Source: Bacteroidales bacterium (lineage in GTDB: Bacteria; Bacteroidota; Bacteroidia; Bacteroidales; VadinHA17). Taken from it: a stretch of 64,000 nt of DNA. The position numbers and the translations under genes are program-made. Positions within the stretch are counted from its first letter, which is position 1; each line of letters starts with the position of its first letter. Shown one piece after another: positions 10,291 to 20,914 of the stretch. The stretch is from positions 186,001-250,000 of the forward strand of contig JADKBK010000008.1 of NCBI GenBank assembly GCA_016715075.1. The letters run 5' to 3'. The notes beneath the pieces are model-generated. The model made no database searches, was not told where the DNA came from, and was given only the letters and a program-made list of their open reading frames with translations.

Positions 10291-12654
10291 ATGAATAAGA
10301 GATGCTCCTTCTGGCAATCAGCCCTTAAATTACTTCTGTCCGGTGCAATATTTACATGTTCGCAGAATCTTTCGGCTGCAGAGAAGCCACTGATATTTCC
10401 TATCCCACAGCAACTTAAGGTCACTCAGGATTCTTTTTTGGTAGACGAAACCATATCTATCCTTGTACCTGAGAATTCCAGTGAGGCTGATGTCAATCTT
10501 GCAAAAGCGCTGGTAAGGGAATTGAGTGATAAATACAGTATTGCTATAAAGATTAAGGCAGTCACAGAGATCCCAAGGCAAGGAAGATCAGTAATTATGG
10601 GTACGCTCAATAATCCACTTGTAAGAAAATACTGCAGTGAAAAGAGGATAGAACTAACTGAAAAGAAGCCTGGACCTGAAGGCTATTTGTTAAATGTAAC
10701 AAATAACCTTGCTATAGTTGCAGGATATGATGAGCCGGGTGCATTTTTCGGATTGCAGTCTCTCCGCCAGCTGCTCATAGGAGGCAAAGGCAAGCGTATT
10801 CAGGGTGTTGAAGTAACTGACTGGCCTAATATGCCATTCAGGGCAATCAGATTATATGTTCCGGGGCCAGATAATATAGCATTTTTCAAACGTTTCCTGC
10901 GGGATTTTATGGCATTGTACAAATACAATAAGGTAATAATTGAACTCAACTGCATGAGGCTTGACAGGCATCCGGAAGTCAATGCCGGCTGGATAGAATT
11001 TTCAAAGGAGCTGAAATACAGCCGTTCAAACTCGACACTTGGACTTCATGGAGAGGAGAAGAATTCCAGCCATTATGATGCGGGAGATGGTTATATACTT
11101 GAGAAAAACGATGTCAGGGATATAGTTGCCTTCGCCAATCAGAACTTTATTGAAGTTATACCAGAGATCCCATCGCTTACTCACGGCTATTATCTTCTGA
11201 CAAGACATCCTGAGCTGGCTGAATACCCGGGTGATAAATGGCCAGACACCTACTGTCCTTCAAATCCCGCTTCTTATGACCTGATGTATGATGTTTATGA
11301 TGAATACATTGAGGTAATCCATCCAAAAATGGTGCATATAGGACATGACGAATGGTGGGGAGCTCCAATGGGGGTCTGCCCTCTCTGTAAAGGCAAGGAT
11401 TATTCACAGCTATTTGCAATGGATGTGAACAGGATTCACAGCTATTTTGCAAGAAAAGGAATTAAGATTGCCATGTGGGGCGACTACCTTCTTGAAAGCG
11501 TGAGGGATACCCTTGTACAGGACAGGGTTTCCTCTACAGGCATGAAATATCAGACACCTGGTGCGGTGAGACCTGAGATTGTGAAAGAATCAATCCCCAA
11601 GGATATCCTCATATTCAACTGGTTCTGGGATGATATGGGAAAAGAAATGGAGCTTAATAATATGGGGTTCACACAGATATATGGAAATTTTACACCAGCT
11701 ATTACCAACTGGGACCAGAGAATAAAAAAAATAAATATGACAGGCGGAGCACCTTCAGCATGGGCCTCAACAAATGAATTCAATTTCGGGAAAGATCTTG
11801 TACTCGACTTCCTTGGATGTGCCAATCTATTATGGTCAACTCATACTCTTGACCAGTCGGAGCTGGGTGAAATTGTACGGGATCTGGTTCCTGTTGTAAG
11901 ATCCGGATTCAGGGGTCAGAGAATTCCGAGTGAGGACGGTGATCCTGTAGTACCCATAGACATATCAAAAAACATGAATCTGGCAGCCGACACCAGGGCT
12001 TATGGCGTTAAGCTAAGCAGCCTTGTTTCGGGAGAGGTCAGCTCCGGCACAAAAGTGTTTAAACTTACAGGGTCAGGAAATCGTCTGGTCTCTGCAGGAG
12101 CTGCAGGAAAGGGAGCGAATCCGTTACCGGTATCAGTAAAAGGAATAAAGATAAATGATGATGTTAGCAGCCTGATATTCCTGCATGCCTGTGCTCTCCC
12201 CTCAGCCAACCAGAAGGCTTATTTCAATATTCCAAACTTCTTTGACTCGGCTGACCTGCTCGGATGGTATGAAATAGTATATGAGGACGGCTATAAAGAG
12301 ATTGTACCTATACAATACGGGGTGAATATCCTTGAGTGGAACCCGGGCGGGGAAAAGAGTCTGGATACACGTGAGGGAGATACAGGATCACCTCAGAGCG
12401 CCTATTGTTATGAAGCCGATCCGGTTGCCTGTTCAACTGATATGATAAACAAACCGGTTACATTCTTTGCTTTTGAATGGGTGAATAACCGTTTCGGCAA
12501 GGTCATCAGGGAGGTTAACCTTTATGGATCTGTAAACTATCAGGCACAACAGCAGGATTATGGAAAAGTTGTTGCTGAACCGATGAAAAGCAATGCCGTT
12601 ATACTTGCCGGAATAAGCAAAGTTATAAAACGACAGCCTTTCATTCCGAAATGA
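10291..12654 (+). CDS. GH20 beta-N-acetylhexosaminidase-family protein
   Basis: A 787-residue exported GH20 protein. A signal peptide (about 1-30, ending LSAA) is followed by the GH20b alpha/beta domain (about 35-175, ending in EPGAFFGLQSLRQLL) and the TIM barrel from about 180. The catalytic Asp-Glu pair is D353-E354 in HIGHDEWWG: Glu is the acid/base and Asp assists the substrate acetamido group. A Cys pair (CPLCKGKD) follows the catalytic loop, as in metal or disulfide loops of some Bacteroidota GH20s. The last 200 residues form a beta-rich domain that may bind sugar. It would release terminal GlcNAc/GalNAc. First gene of the rightward operon, behind a good promoter. Confidence 0.88.
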   Translation: MNKRCSFWQSALKLLLSGAIFTCSQNLSAAEKPLIFPIPQQLKVTQDSFLVDETISILVPENSSEADVNLAKALVRELSDKYSIAIKIKAVTEIPRQGRSVIMGTLNNPLVRKYCSEKRIELTEKKPGPEGYLLNVTNNLAIVAGYDEPGAFFGLQSLRQLLIGGKGKRIQGVEVTDWPNMPFRAIRLYVPGPDNIAFFKRFLRDFMALYKYNKVIIELNCMRLDRHPEVNAGWIEFSKELKYSRSNSTLGLHGEEKNSSHYDAGDGYILEKNDVRDIVAFANQNFIEVIPEIPSLTHGYYLLTRHPELAEYPGDKWPDTYCPSNPASYDLMYDVYDEYIEVIHPKMVHIGHDEWWGAPMGVCPLCKGKDYSQLFAMDVNRIHSYFARKGIKIAMWGDYLLESVRDTLVQDRVSSTGMKYQTPGAVRPEIVKESIPKDILIFNWFWDDMGKEMELNNMGFTQIYGNFTPAITNWDQRIKKINMTGGAPSAWASTNEFNFGKDLVLDFLGCANLLWSTHTLDQSELGEIVRDLVPVVRSGFRGQRIPSEDGDPVVPIDISKNMNLAADTRAYGVKLSSLVSGEVSSGTKVFKLTGSGNRLVSAGAAGKGANPLPVSVKGIKINDDVSSLIFLHACALPSANQKAYFNIPNFFDSADLLGWYEIVYEDGYKEIVPIQYGVNILEWNPGGEKSLDTREGDTGSPQSAYCYEADPVACSTDMINKPVTFFAFEWVNNRFGKVIREVNLYGSVNYQAQQQDYGKVVAEPMKSNAVILAGISKVIKRQPFIPK

Positions 12655-12788
12655 TAACATGACAGGATATTTTTAAAGTCCAGTGGTGCATTTAAGTATT
12701 ACAATTTTGAATAATAGTATTAGTAAGAGTGCTGATAGTATATTATTTTTATTTCATTGATTGTGTTCAGAATAAAACTCATGTATCT

Positions 12789-14025
12789 ATGAAAAGAAAA
12801 TTATATTTCTTAATGCTGCTGTCTGTAACTGCAATGATGTCTCTTAATGCCCAGATAGTCTATGAACTTCCTGAAAAAAAACTTATCGACTTCGGATGGA
12901 ATTCACCATTCGTCAGGGAGTACAGGGAGAACATGAAACTTTATGAGAGCGGGCCCTTCGATGGATTGACACTTAAACTATCTCAGGAGGTCTGCAACGG
13001 TAATGTCTTTATGGTTGATGACTGGTCAAAGATCAAGCCACAGGCCCGGGAGAATGAAAAAAAAATGATCCTCTCCCTGGAGAAGAGTAAAATTCTCACT
13101 GACAATTTTATAGTAATTTACGGAGCATCGCAGATGGACTGGTTCTCTGATAAAGACTGGGCACTGGCTGAGGAGCAGATCAGGTTTGCTGCCAGACTGG
13201 CAAAGAGTGCCTCCTGTAAAGGAGTTCTCTGGGATCCTGAGCCCTATAAACCTGGAAAGAATCCCTGGAAATACAGTGAACAGGAGATGGCTGCACAATA
13301 CACTCTTGAGGATTATTATGTACAGGTAAGAAAACGGGGAGCTCAATTCATTAAAGCATTACAGGAGGAGTTTCCTGGAATTGTTATATTCTCACTGAGG
13401 GAATTGTCTGACTGGCAAAACGGATCCCCGTTCTCAGGTGCTTTACTGCCGGTTACAAGCAGGGAAAATACAATAAAGGAACTTGAAAATGGATGGTGGG
13501 GACTCCATCCTGCCTTCTATGCTGGGTTGCTTGATGGCATTGAACCGGGAACGGAACTTATTGACACCAACGAGGAAGCATATTATTATACCTCAGCGCT
13601 TGAGTATTATGCGATCCGCTCAGCTCTGGCCGACGATGCCCGGGCATTTGTTCCTCCTGAGCTATGGTCAAAGCATGCCTCATTTTTAAGAATCGGTCAC
13701 GCGATCTCTGCTGATTATATTGCAGGCAACTGGCTGGGAATGTCTCCTTTTCCATATCGCCTTACGGGGCAGGGACTGATGATGAAAGCCACCGACAGGG
13801 CAAAATGGTTCGAACATAATGCATATTATGCTTTACGAACCTCTGACAGATATGCCTGGCTGTATACCGAAGGATATGAACTGGTGGAAAAATGACAAGC
13901 TTCCGGAAGGATTCCAGGCTGCCCTGCTCAGTGCTAAAGCTAAAGTAAATGCCGGTCAGCCTCTCGGCTTTGACATAGAACAGATAATTAAAACCGCTCA
14001 GAAAAAAGCAGAGGAATTTTTATAA
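12789..14025 (+). pseudogene. Secreted TIM-barrel-like protein with late frameshift
   Basis: The natural start is the ATG at 12789, which gives a clean signal peptide (about 1-22, ending LNAQ); an upstream ATG would add 20 odd residues. The frame runs to a stop at 13895, but the adjacent frame continues to 14025 with WWKNDKLPEG and a C-terminal helix. Removing one G from GG at 13872-13873 joins them into a protein of about 412 residues. Features such as GVLWDPEPYKPG, IVIFSLRELSDW and an Asp/Glu-rich middle suggest a (beta/alpha)8 hydrolase, but I do not recognise the family. It lies between two GH20-linked genes and is probably a secreted enzyme of the same pathway. Only the last 50 residues are affected by the break. 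Confidence 0.7.
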
Positions 14026-14091
14026 AAACAAAGAAAAATAAGATAAAGAACCCCAGAACAGAAAATAATTAAACTATAACTCTATCTGACT

Positions 14092-15333
14092 ATGAAAACA
14101 AGAATACTCATAATCGTCGGTTCCATAGTACTTCTGGCAGCCTGTAAAAATGAACAGAAGCCGGTTCTTCGGCAGGGAGCCTTTTATACTGAAGAGCAGG
14201 GTGCCGCTGAGCTTAAGAAGCTTGAATCGATGTATTCAACAAGTGAGCAGTGGGAACCAAGGAAAAAGATGTTAAAGGAAAGGATCCTTAAAGGTATGAA
14301 CCTGTCGCCGCTTCCAACCCGTACGCCTTTGAATGCAATTACCGGCACGAAAAGGATTCATGACGGCTACACGGTTGAAAATGTCTCTATTGAAACAATT
14401 CCAGGATTTTATCTTTGCGGCAACCTTTACCGGCCGCTTGACAATTCTTCCAAACACCCGGGAATTCTATGTCCTCACGGTCATTTTGAGGGAGATACCC
14501 TGGGGGCATGGGGACGTTTCCATCCTGATCTGCAGAAGCGATGTGCCACATTTGCCCGAATGGGTGCGGTAGTATTCAGCTACAGCATGTTCGGATGGGG
14601 TGGCGAATCCAGCAAACAGCTCGATCCTTCTTCAATAGTAGAAAAGCCTGTAACCGACAGCATAGCTAAATATCATAGTGTCCCATTAGCTCTTACCATG
14701 CAGACATGGAACAGCATGAGAGTCCTCGATTATCTTGAAACACTGCCAGATGTCGACATGGCAAAAATCGGGGTAACCGGTGCTTCCGGTGGGGGAACTC
14801 AGACATTCCTGCTTACTGCCCTTGATGACAGGGTGGCTGTAAGTGTTCCCGTAGTTATGGTTTCATGTCATTTCTTCGGGGGCTGTAATTGTGAAAGCGG
14901 CCTGCCAATCCATCAGGGTGCAGACTATTTTACAAATAATGCTGAAATAGCTGCAATGGCGGCACCAAAACCAATGCTTATGGTTTCAGACGGCGCTGAC
15001 TGGACGAAAAATGAACCAACTGTGGAATACCCTTTCATAAAAAGAACATACTCCTTTTACAAGGCTGAGAATAATGTGGAAAATGCAAATTTCCCCGATG
15101 GAGTGCATGATTACGGATATGCAAAAAGAATACCTGTATACAAATTCATGGCAAAACATCTCGGTCTGAACCTTCAGGCTGTCTCTGATCCGGACGGGAC
15201 AATAAATGAAAATAAAAGTGATGCCGAAAACGCCTTGCTTATGCTCTCATTCACAAGTCAGAATCCGCATCCGGCAAATGCTCTGCAAGGCAGCGCTGCA
15301 ATTGATGAGGCTTTAAAGAAATTACAGAAGTAA
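14092..15333 (+). CDS. Alpha/beta-hydrolase lipoprotein, acetyl-esterase-like
   Basis: A 413-residue lipoprotein; the leader ends VLLAAC with Cys18 as the lipidation site. The alpha/beta-hydrolase fold is shown by the HGHFEGD oxyanion region (residues 130-135), the nucleophile elbow VTGASGGGTQ with Ser232, a late Asp in MLMVSDGADW, and a His in DGVHDYGY. This matches the large acetyl-xylan-esterase/dienelactone-hydrolase-like group seen in Bacteroidota glycan loci. The likely job is to remove acetyl or other ester groups from the glycan before exo-glycosidases act. The acyl group and sugar are not known. It lies between the TIM-barrel-like gene and the second GH20. Confidence 0.78.
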   Translation: MKTRILIIVGSIVLLAACKNEQKPVLRQGAFYTEEQGAAELKKLESMYSTSEQWEPRKKMLKERILKGMNLSPLPTRTPLNAITGTKRIHDGYTVENVSIETIPGFYLCGNLYRPLDNSSKHPGILCPHGHFEGDTLGAWGRFHPDLQKRCATFARMGAVVFSYSMFGWGGESSKQLDPSSIVEKPVTDSIAKYHSVPLALTMQTWNSMRVLDYLETLPDVDMAKIGVTGASGGGTQTFLLTALDDRVAVSVPVVMVSCHFFGGCNCESGLPIHQGADYFTNNAEIAAMAAPKPMLMVSDGADWTKNEPTVEYPFIKRTYSFYKAENNVENANFPDGVHDYGYAKRIPVYKFMAKHLGLNLQAVSDPDGTINENKSDAENALLMLSFTSQNPHPANALQGSAAIDEALKKLQK

Positions 15334-15372
15334 CATTAATTTCAGATCACTTAATTCCGGATACATCAGGAA

Positions 15373-17433
15373 ATGAAAAAAACGATTTTATCCTTAATCT
15401 TAGTCCTCACTGCATTGCAGTGCGGAATACTTCACAGTCAGGATCACAACCTTATACCGGCTCCGGGAAAAGCTGCATGGGGGAAAGACAAGTTTCACCT
15501 TAATGGAGCTAAAATCCTTCTTTCAGCAGATTTACTTGAAAGAGAGCAGGCGACTGTGAAACAGTTAATCAGTTTCATTAAGGAATCGTCTGGTATTACA
15601 ATTAATACAACCTATGCTGAAGAACCAGGTGTAAAGTTGATTGTCCTGAAATCGGAGAATACGGGTCCTGCCCTACCTGTTCAGGATGAAAAAACCGGTC
15701 CCGGTACAAGGGAGTCTTATCAGATAAGTGTGACAGGCAGCAGAGTGCTGATTAATGCCAAAACCGATGCAGGAGTTTTCTACGCAATACAGACTCTTGA
15801 ACAAATGGCTGTTTTTGATAATACAGACAGCTATATACCTGAAGCTGAGATTGAAGATTATCCTGAAATGGCATATAGGGGAGTAATGATTGACTTTTCC
15901 CACGGTGGATTACTGACAGAGGCGGAGATAATGAATCAGATAGATTTTCTTGCAAGGTGGAAAATGAATCAGTACTACTTCTATAATGAAGTGAGTATTG
16001 AGATGAAGGGATACTCTCTCATTAATTACAATGCCTGTTATTCCCAGGAACAGATCAGCAGAATTGTGGCCTATGCGCGAAAGAAACACATAGATGTTAT
16101 TCCTTTTGTAAATTTCTACGGACATCTCCATGAACTTCTCAGGGTAGAAAAATACGCGGGGCTTGGCATTGGAAAATACGGACATGATCTTGACCCCAGG
16201 GACCCGGGTGTTCAGATCTTTCTGAAAGACTGGATAAAGCAATATACTGAAATATTCCCTAGCCCTTTCATTCACATTGGTTTCGACGAGACATGGGAGA
16301 CCGAAAGGCTGAAAACCGAGGATAAGTCGATCCAGCCTAAGGAGCTCTACCTTACCCAGATTGACTTTGTAACAAAAACCCTCAGGAGCTATGGTAAAAG
16401 AGTAATGGTATGGACTGACATCTCAAATAATTATCCGGATATCATTTCCCAGTTCCCCAGGGATCTTATTCCTGTTTTATGGGAATACTCAGATACTCCG
16501 GGCTCTCTGACCAAGTGGCTCACGCCTGTCAAAAAAGAGAAGCTACCCTTTTTCGTACAGTCTGCTGTAGACAACTGGGGTAATGTTTACCCGGCAGCTG
16601 ATTATACTTTTGACAACATCGACATCTGTCTCAAGGCATGCAAGGATGAAAATGCAATTGGATATATCACTTCTGTCTGGACGGACGCCGTGCAGCCTCT
16701 GCTGAGGAACTCCTGGCTGTTTATGGCTTACGGATCTGCAGGAGCATGGCAAAGTGCACCTATTGACAAGAAAAGCTTTACAGAAAAATATTGCAGGATT
16801 ATGTATCCCGGTTCATCAGAAATTATGAGGGACGCTTTTCTTAAAATGTCTGAATCGGAAGACTTTCTTGCAAAATGTCTTGGCCGTCACACCCTTTCTG
16901 AGATGTGGGAAGATCCTTTCTCCTCTTACCATCTTAACAATACCGCCATACATCTGGATGATTTCAGGAATGCCAGGATTGCTGCTGAAGAGGCTCAGGA
17001 GAAACTATATGGTGTTCTGCTCTCAGGAAAAGAGGATACTGCATTTATCAGGACAATGCTCGTAAACTGCCGTCAGCTTGATTTTACAGCCGCCAGGTTT
17101 ATTTGGGCCAAAACAATTGTTGACAGATGGAACTGGATTTACGATCTCAATTCCAAAGGAGAGAAAGACTATGTGAGGAACTATGATATTAACTATACGA
17201 CCCACGGGCTTATAGCAGATATGATGGATTACTGCACCACATTAAGAGAAGAATACAGAAAAGCGTGGCTCTCAGAAAACATGAGCTACAGATTGGGCAC
17301 CATGACCGGGAGATTTGATTCCGAATACCTTCTCTGGAGAAATTTACACATAAAAATAGGTGATTACATTAACCATAACGAAGAAAAAACCAAAAGGTCA
17401 AGATTTGAAAAGCTATTTTTAAACACAAAATAA
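15373..17433 (+). CDS. Second GH20-family glycosidase
   Basis: A 686-residue exported protein with a Sec signal peptide (about 1-23, ending LHSQ). It has the GH20b N-domain (about 27-160), then the barrel starting at YRGVMIDFSHGG. The catalytic pair is D305-E306 in HIGFDETWE. It differs strongly from the 10291 enzyme: the barrel loops are shorter (HDLDPRDPGVQIF) and the C-terminal 180 residues are helical instead of a beta sandwich. This resembles the GH20 group that includes lacto-N-biosidase-like and unassigned exo-enzymes, so a different linkage specificity is likely. It is followed 12 bp later by the uroporphyrinogen-decarboxylase-family gene, which suggests co-transcription. Confidence 0.85.
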   Translation: MKKTILSLILVLTALQCGILHSQDHNLIPAPGKAAWGKDKFHLNGAKILLSADLLEREQATVKQLISFIKESSGITINTTYAEEPGVKLIVLKSENTGPALPVQDEKTGPGTRESYQISVTGSRVLINAKTDAGVFYAIQTLEQMAVFDNTDSYIPEAEIEDYPEMAYRGVMIDFSHGGLLTEAEIMNQIDFLARWKMNQYYFYNEVSIEMKGYSLINYNACYSQEQISRIVAYARKKHIDVIPFVNFYGHLHELLRVEKYAGLGIGKYGHDLDPRDPGVQIFLKDWIKQYTEIFPSPFIHIGFDETWETERLKTEDKSIQPKELYLTQIDFVTKTLRSYGKRVMVWTDISNNYPDIISQFPRDLIPVLWEYSDTPGSLTKWLTPVKKEKLPFFVQSAVDNWGNVYPAADYTFDNIDICLKACKDENAIGYITSVWTDAVQPLLRNSWLFMAYGSAGAWQSAPIDKKSFTEKYCRIMYPGSSEIMRDAFLKMSESEDFLAKCLGRHTLSEMWEDPFSSYHLNNTAIHLDDFRNARIAAEEAQEKLYGVLLSGKEDTAFIRTMLVNCRQLDFTAARFIWAKTIVDRWNWIYDLNSKGEKDYVRNYDINYTTHGLIADMMDYCTTLREEYRKAWLSENMSYRLGTMTGRFDSEYLLWRNLHIKIGDYINHNEEKTKRSRFEKLFLNTK

Positions 17434-17445
17434 CTTACTGAAATT

Positions 17446-18483
17446 ATGGCATATACAGGTGTACTGGAAGATTTTCAACGGATAAGGGAATTGAAAAAAC
17501 CAAGAAGGATCCCTTGTGTTGCCTGCAGCGAAGAGTTCGATGTAAGGTGGCATGGCAAATACAGTTACGAAGAATTTTGTCAGGATGGAGACAAGATCTA
17601 TGAAGTCTATAAGGCAGCTATAGATGAGTTTGGTTTCGACTGGGCCTGGGTTCAGATTGATGATTGCTATGAATTTGAACCTGCAGGGATAGCTGTTAAA
17701 GGGGAGGGCAATTTTCTAAGGGCAACATATGGTTACCTGCCAGTTAATCAGGAGACAATAAAGAACCTGCCCGAGATGAATCCGCTGAAAGACGGGAGAA
17801 TGCCTGAAAAACTTAAGGCAATAAAGAGACTTAAGGAGCATTATAAGGATTCTCTGCTGATTTGTGGGTCATGTGCTGCACCATTTTCCGCAGTGGGCCT
17901 CATGTGGAGCATACAGGAATCAATGCTGCTCCTCCTTACCAATCCTGTCCTGCTTTATCAGGCTATGGATTACTGGCTTGAGTTTTATAAAAGATATATA
18001 AAAGCTCAGAAGGATGCAGGCGCTGATGCTATCTGGCTGGGCGATTGCAACGCATTCGGAAATATGGTACCTGCGCCTCTCTATGTCGAACATATCCTTC
18101 CTGTTACAAAGAAGCTTGTTCAGTATTGTGAAAAAGAGCTCGACATTATGATCTGGATGCATAACAGTGAAACTAACCTGGAGAACATATTGTCGCATCT
18201 CCCAATAGGGGCCAGCTTTGAAAATATCGGACCGGCAGGCGACATAAGCCAGATCTCGGCTGCACTAAAAGGCAAAGCAGCCTTCAGCGGCAACCTCGAT
18301 CCGCTTGAAGTACTTTGGAAAGGTACCCCTGAACTTGTAAAAAGTGAAACCACCAGGATAATTTCCAGTTGTAAGGCAAATGGCGGATATATATTCAATA
18401 CCGGAGAGATGAATCCGAGGGAGGTTCCGGCCGAAAATATGAAAGTTATGATGGATACGGCAAGGAAACTGGCAGAGTATTAA
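17446..18483 (+). CDS. Uroporphyrinogen-decarboxylase-family protein
   Basis: A 345-residue cytoplasmic protein of the URO-D/MtaA/CmuA superfamily, a TIM-barrel family that includes heme decarboxylases and zinc-dependent corrinoid methyltransferases. Family signs are CGSCAAPFSAVGLMW in the middle, DAGADAIWLGD, WMHNSETNLENI and a late SGNLDPLEVLWKGTPE segment (the usual 'GNLDP.. L..GTPE' signature). It does not look like a heme-pathway HemE, since the N-terminal arginine cluster is not evident. The gene follows a GH20 gene closely, as such paralogues often do in anaerobe sugar loci. A role in demethylating or decarboxylating a modified sugar or aglycone is possible but speculative. Confidence 0.8.
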   Translation: MAYTGVLEDFQRIRELKKPRRIPCVACSEEFDVRWHGKYSYEEFCQDGDKIYEVYKAAIDEFGFDWAWVQIDDCYEFEPAGIAVKGEGNFLRATYGYLPVNQETIKNLPEMNPLKDGRMPEKLKAIKRLKEHYKDSLLICGSCAAPFSAVGLMWSIQESMLLLLTNPVLLYQAMDYWLEFYKRYIKAQKDAGADAIWLGDCNAFGNMVPAPLYVEHILPVTKKLVQYCEKELDIMIWMHNSETNLENILSHLPIGASFENIGPAGDISQISAALKGKAAFSGNLDPLEVLWKGTPELVKSETTRIISSCKANGGYIFNTGEMNPREVPAENMKVMMDTARKLAEY

Positions 18484-18505
18484 CCTATTTTAGGCTAAAC
18501 GGATT

Positions 18506-20914
18506 ATGAAAGTGTTTCAAAAATTAAAGTTTTTCAAACACAATGCTGGAATAGAAGGGACAAAAAACATCCTATCCCCGGAATCTATATGCGATCCTTG
18601 CGTTAAAGGCATAAGCCATTTTAGATTAAAGAGAAACAGTTTAGGATCAGCTGCCGCGATAATTTTAGAATTTTTTCTTCTGATCAATCTACAGGCGATC
18701 CCCGGAACAGGTAAAGATCCTGTAATTATTGATACAAGTCATTACAGCACGACATTCGGAGAAATAAGAAACTATCGCATTTTCCTTCCACCAGACTATT
18801 ATTTAAAACCGCAAAAGCGATATCCTGTGATCTATTTCTTTCATGGTTGGTCGCAACGATATTTTGGCCCGGTAGGAGATGATTATTCAAACTATGACAA
18901 AGGAGAGGACAACAATGGAGACAATATAGCAAACTATGTATCACTTCACGATGTAATTGTTGTAAAACCTGATGGATTTAATCCTCTCTCTGACAGCGCA
19001 TATGAACTGATGCCTTATAATGAATGCTATGTAACGACCTTTCGTCAGTTCCCGATCTACTTCCCTGAAATTGTAAATCAGATTGACAACAGCTTCAGGA
19101 CCCTTGATGACAGGGAGCACAGGGCTGTGTGCGGACTATCAATGGGAGGATATATGTCCTACTGGGTAGCAGGCAAATATCCCGATATGGTCTCAGCAGC
19201 GGGGAACTTTTGTGGCTCTTCCGAATTCATGGCTGGTCCTATGACAATACCTGTCGAATACCGTATCCTCGATATGTACAGTAACTACTCAGGAGTGAAT
19301 CTTCGTTTTAATTATGGAGAGAGAGATAATCTGCGCTTCTTCCATTTCGATATGAACAGGATCTGGAAGGAGGTAGTTGATAATTATGAATTTAAAGCCT
19401 ATAAAGCCGCTCATTCAACCTGTGGACTCGGTGATATGTTTGATTTTTGTATACATACTTTTGAGAATCCACCTGCAAAGCCTTCTAAGTGGGATCATAT
19501 TGATCTGTACCCTGAGTTTTCAGTCTGGAATTACCATGTAAGTAGTGACAGGTTTCGTCCGGGCTTTACAATTCTTGAAAATGTCGACAAACGGGGATTC
19601 AGATCTTCCGTAAGAGAATTCCTGCCTGATGGGGAGACCATGTCTTATGTAAGTCTAACAGTCACTACCCCACCTCTATATGAGAAGAATACAGATTACC
19701 TTATAATTGATAGTGAACCATTTTATGGTAAAGTCACTCAAAAGACCATTAGAAGTGACAATAATGGAAGACTTAAGATTTCATTAAACGGAGGTCTGCA
19801 CAACATTGGAATCAATAGTTTACAGGACGATTCTAACCTTACAATCGCTTCTGTAAGGGTAAATGGAATGAATTGGGCAAAATCGAGAAAGGAAGTTGTG
19901 CTGTCAGTTTCTCTTTTAAATAAAGGGCAACGAACAGCTCACAATGTTAAGGCGAATCTATCCTCTCTGAAAAAATATGTCGAAGTAAGAAAAGGCGAAT
20001 CTGATTTCGGAAATATAGATGTTAAATCAACAGCTGCTTCAGTCAGACCTTTTTCATTTTATATTAAATCGGACAGCATTGAAATTGCCAGGTTTAAGCT
20101 GACAATAAGTGACGGGAAAAATGGTGAATGGAGTGAGTTTTTTGAAATCCCTGTGAAAGCGGATTTGCCGGAATTCAGGGATTTTGTAATCGCAGACGGA
20201 AAAACCTTCTCTGTCGCCAAAGCAGGTATTCTGACTGAATCACTTTTTTTAGGTTCCGGTAACGGAGACGGCGTCGCGAATCCTGGCGAATCAATTGTTA
20301 TCCTGGTAAAGGACAATAATATATACAGGAGAACAAATCTGTACACATCTGATGAGTTTGTTAATAAGGATGGGATAAATGTAAGGATTACTGATTTCTG
20401 GAATCAATTCGGAGGAATCGGCAGTTCACCCAAATATTCACTTCCGCTGATTTCAGATTGGTGTCCCGATAAACACCCGATTGAGTTTTTTGCAGAATAC
20501 TGGATCGCTGAGAATAAGTTTCATATCATTAAAAAGGGTAAAGTAAAAATTACTGTCACCGGGAAGGACAAAACACCTCCTGTAATAGACTGGGCAGCTA
20601 TTTCAGGAAGCAACCGGCTACAGGTTAAAGCCTATGATGGAGGCAATATTGTTTCTGTCAGAGCAAAATTAATACCTGTCAATAATGTAAAAGGACTTGA
20701 TAATGTGACTATGACAGATCCCGATAAGGTCATTGAATTTGAACTGAATGATGAAGGAAGGGATGGCGATGTGACAAGTGATGACAAGGTTTTCAGTAAG
20801 AAGATTTCCCCTCCGGCAACATTTTTTTACCATGTGGAAGTAGAAGCCATTGATCAGTATGGATATAAAACAATATTTAAAGGTTTTGATACATTCCTCG
20901 TTTATTCTGATTAA
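18506..20914 (+). CDS. Large esterase (CE1/esterase-D-like) with C-terminal extension
   Basis: An 802-residue protein. The N-terminus has about 47 polar residues before a hydrophobic segment (48-65), so it is either membrane-anchored or has an unusually long signal. No internal Met or clear alternative start gives a shorter leader. The alpha/beta-hydrolase domain (about 70-330) has HGWSQRYFGP near the oxyanion site and the nucleophile elbow CGLSMGG with Ser212; a catalytic His may lie in AAHSTCG. The remaining 450 residues look like stacked Ig/beta-sandwich modules (VSLLNKGQRTAHNVKAN..., ITDFWNQFGG..., DGDVTSDDKVFSKK). It would de-esterify a polymeric substrate. The gene is last in the first rightward group, 90 bp before the transporter gene. 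Confidence 0.75.
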   Translation: MKVFQKLKFFKHNAGIEGTKNILSPESICDPCVKGISHFRLKRNSLGSAAAIILEFFLLINLQAIPGTGKDPVIIDTSHYSTTFGEIRNYRIFLPPDYYLKPQKRYPVIYFFHGWSQRYFGPVGDDYSNYDKGEDNNGDNIANYVSLHDVIVVKPDGFNPLSDSAYELMPYNECYVTTFRQFPIYFPEIVNQIDNSFRTLDDREHRAVCGLSMGGYMSYWVAGKYPDMVSAAGNFCGSSEFMAGPMTIPVEYRILDMYSNYSGVNLRFNYGERDNLRFFHFDMNRIWKEVVDNYEFKAYKAAHSTCGLGDMFDFCIHTFENPPAKPSKWDHIDLYPEFSVWNYHVSSDRFRPGFTILENVDKRGFRSSVREFLPDGETMSYVSLTVTTPPLYEKNTDYLIIDSEPFYGKVTQKTIRSDNNGRLKISLNGGLHNIGINSLQDDSNLTIASVRVNGMNWAKSRKEVVLSVSLLNKGQRTAHNVKANLSSLKKYVEVRKGESDFGNIDVKSTAASVRPFSFYIKSDSIEIARFKLTISDGKNGEWSEFFEIPVKADLPEFRDFVIADGKTFSVAKAGILTESLFLGSGNGDGVANPGESIVILVKDNNIYRRTNLYTSDEFVNKDGINVRITDFWNQFGGIGSSPKYSLPLISDWCPDKHPIEFFAEYWIAENKFHIIKKGKVKITVTGKDKTPPVIDWAAISGSNRLQVKAYDGGNIVSVRAKLIPVNNVKGLDNVTMTDPDKVIEFELNDEGRDGDVTSDDKVFSKKISPPATFFYHVEVEAIDQYGYKTIFKGFDTFLVYSD

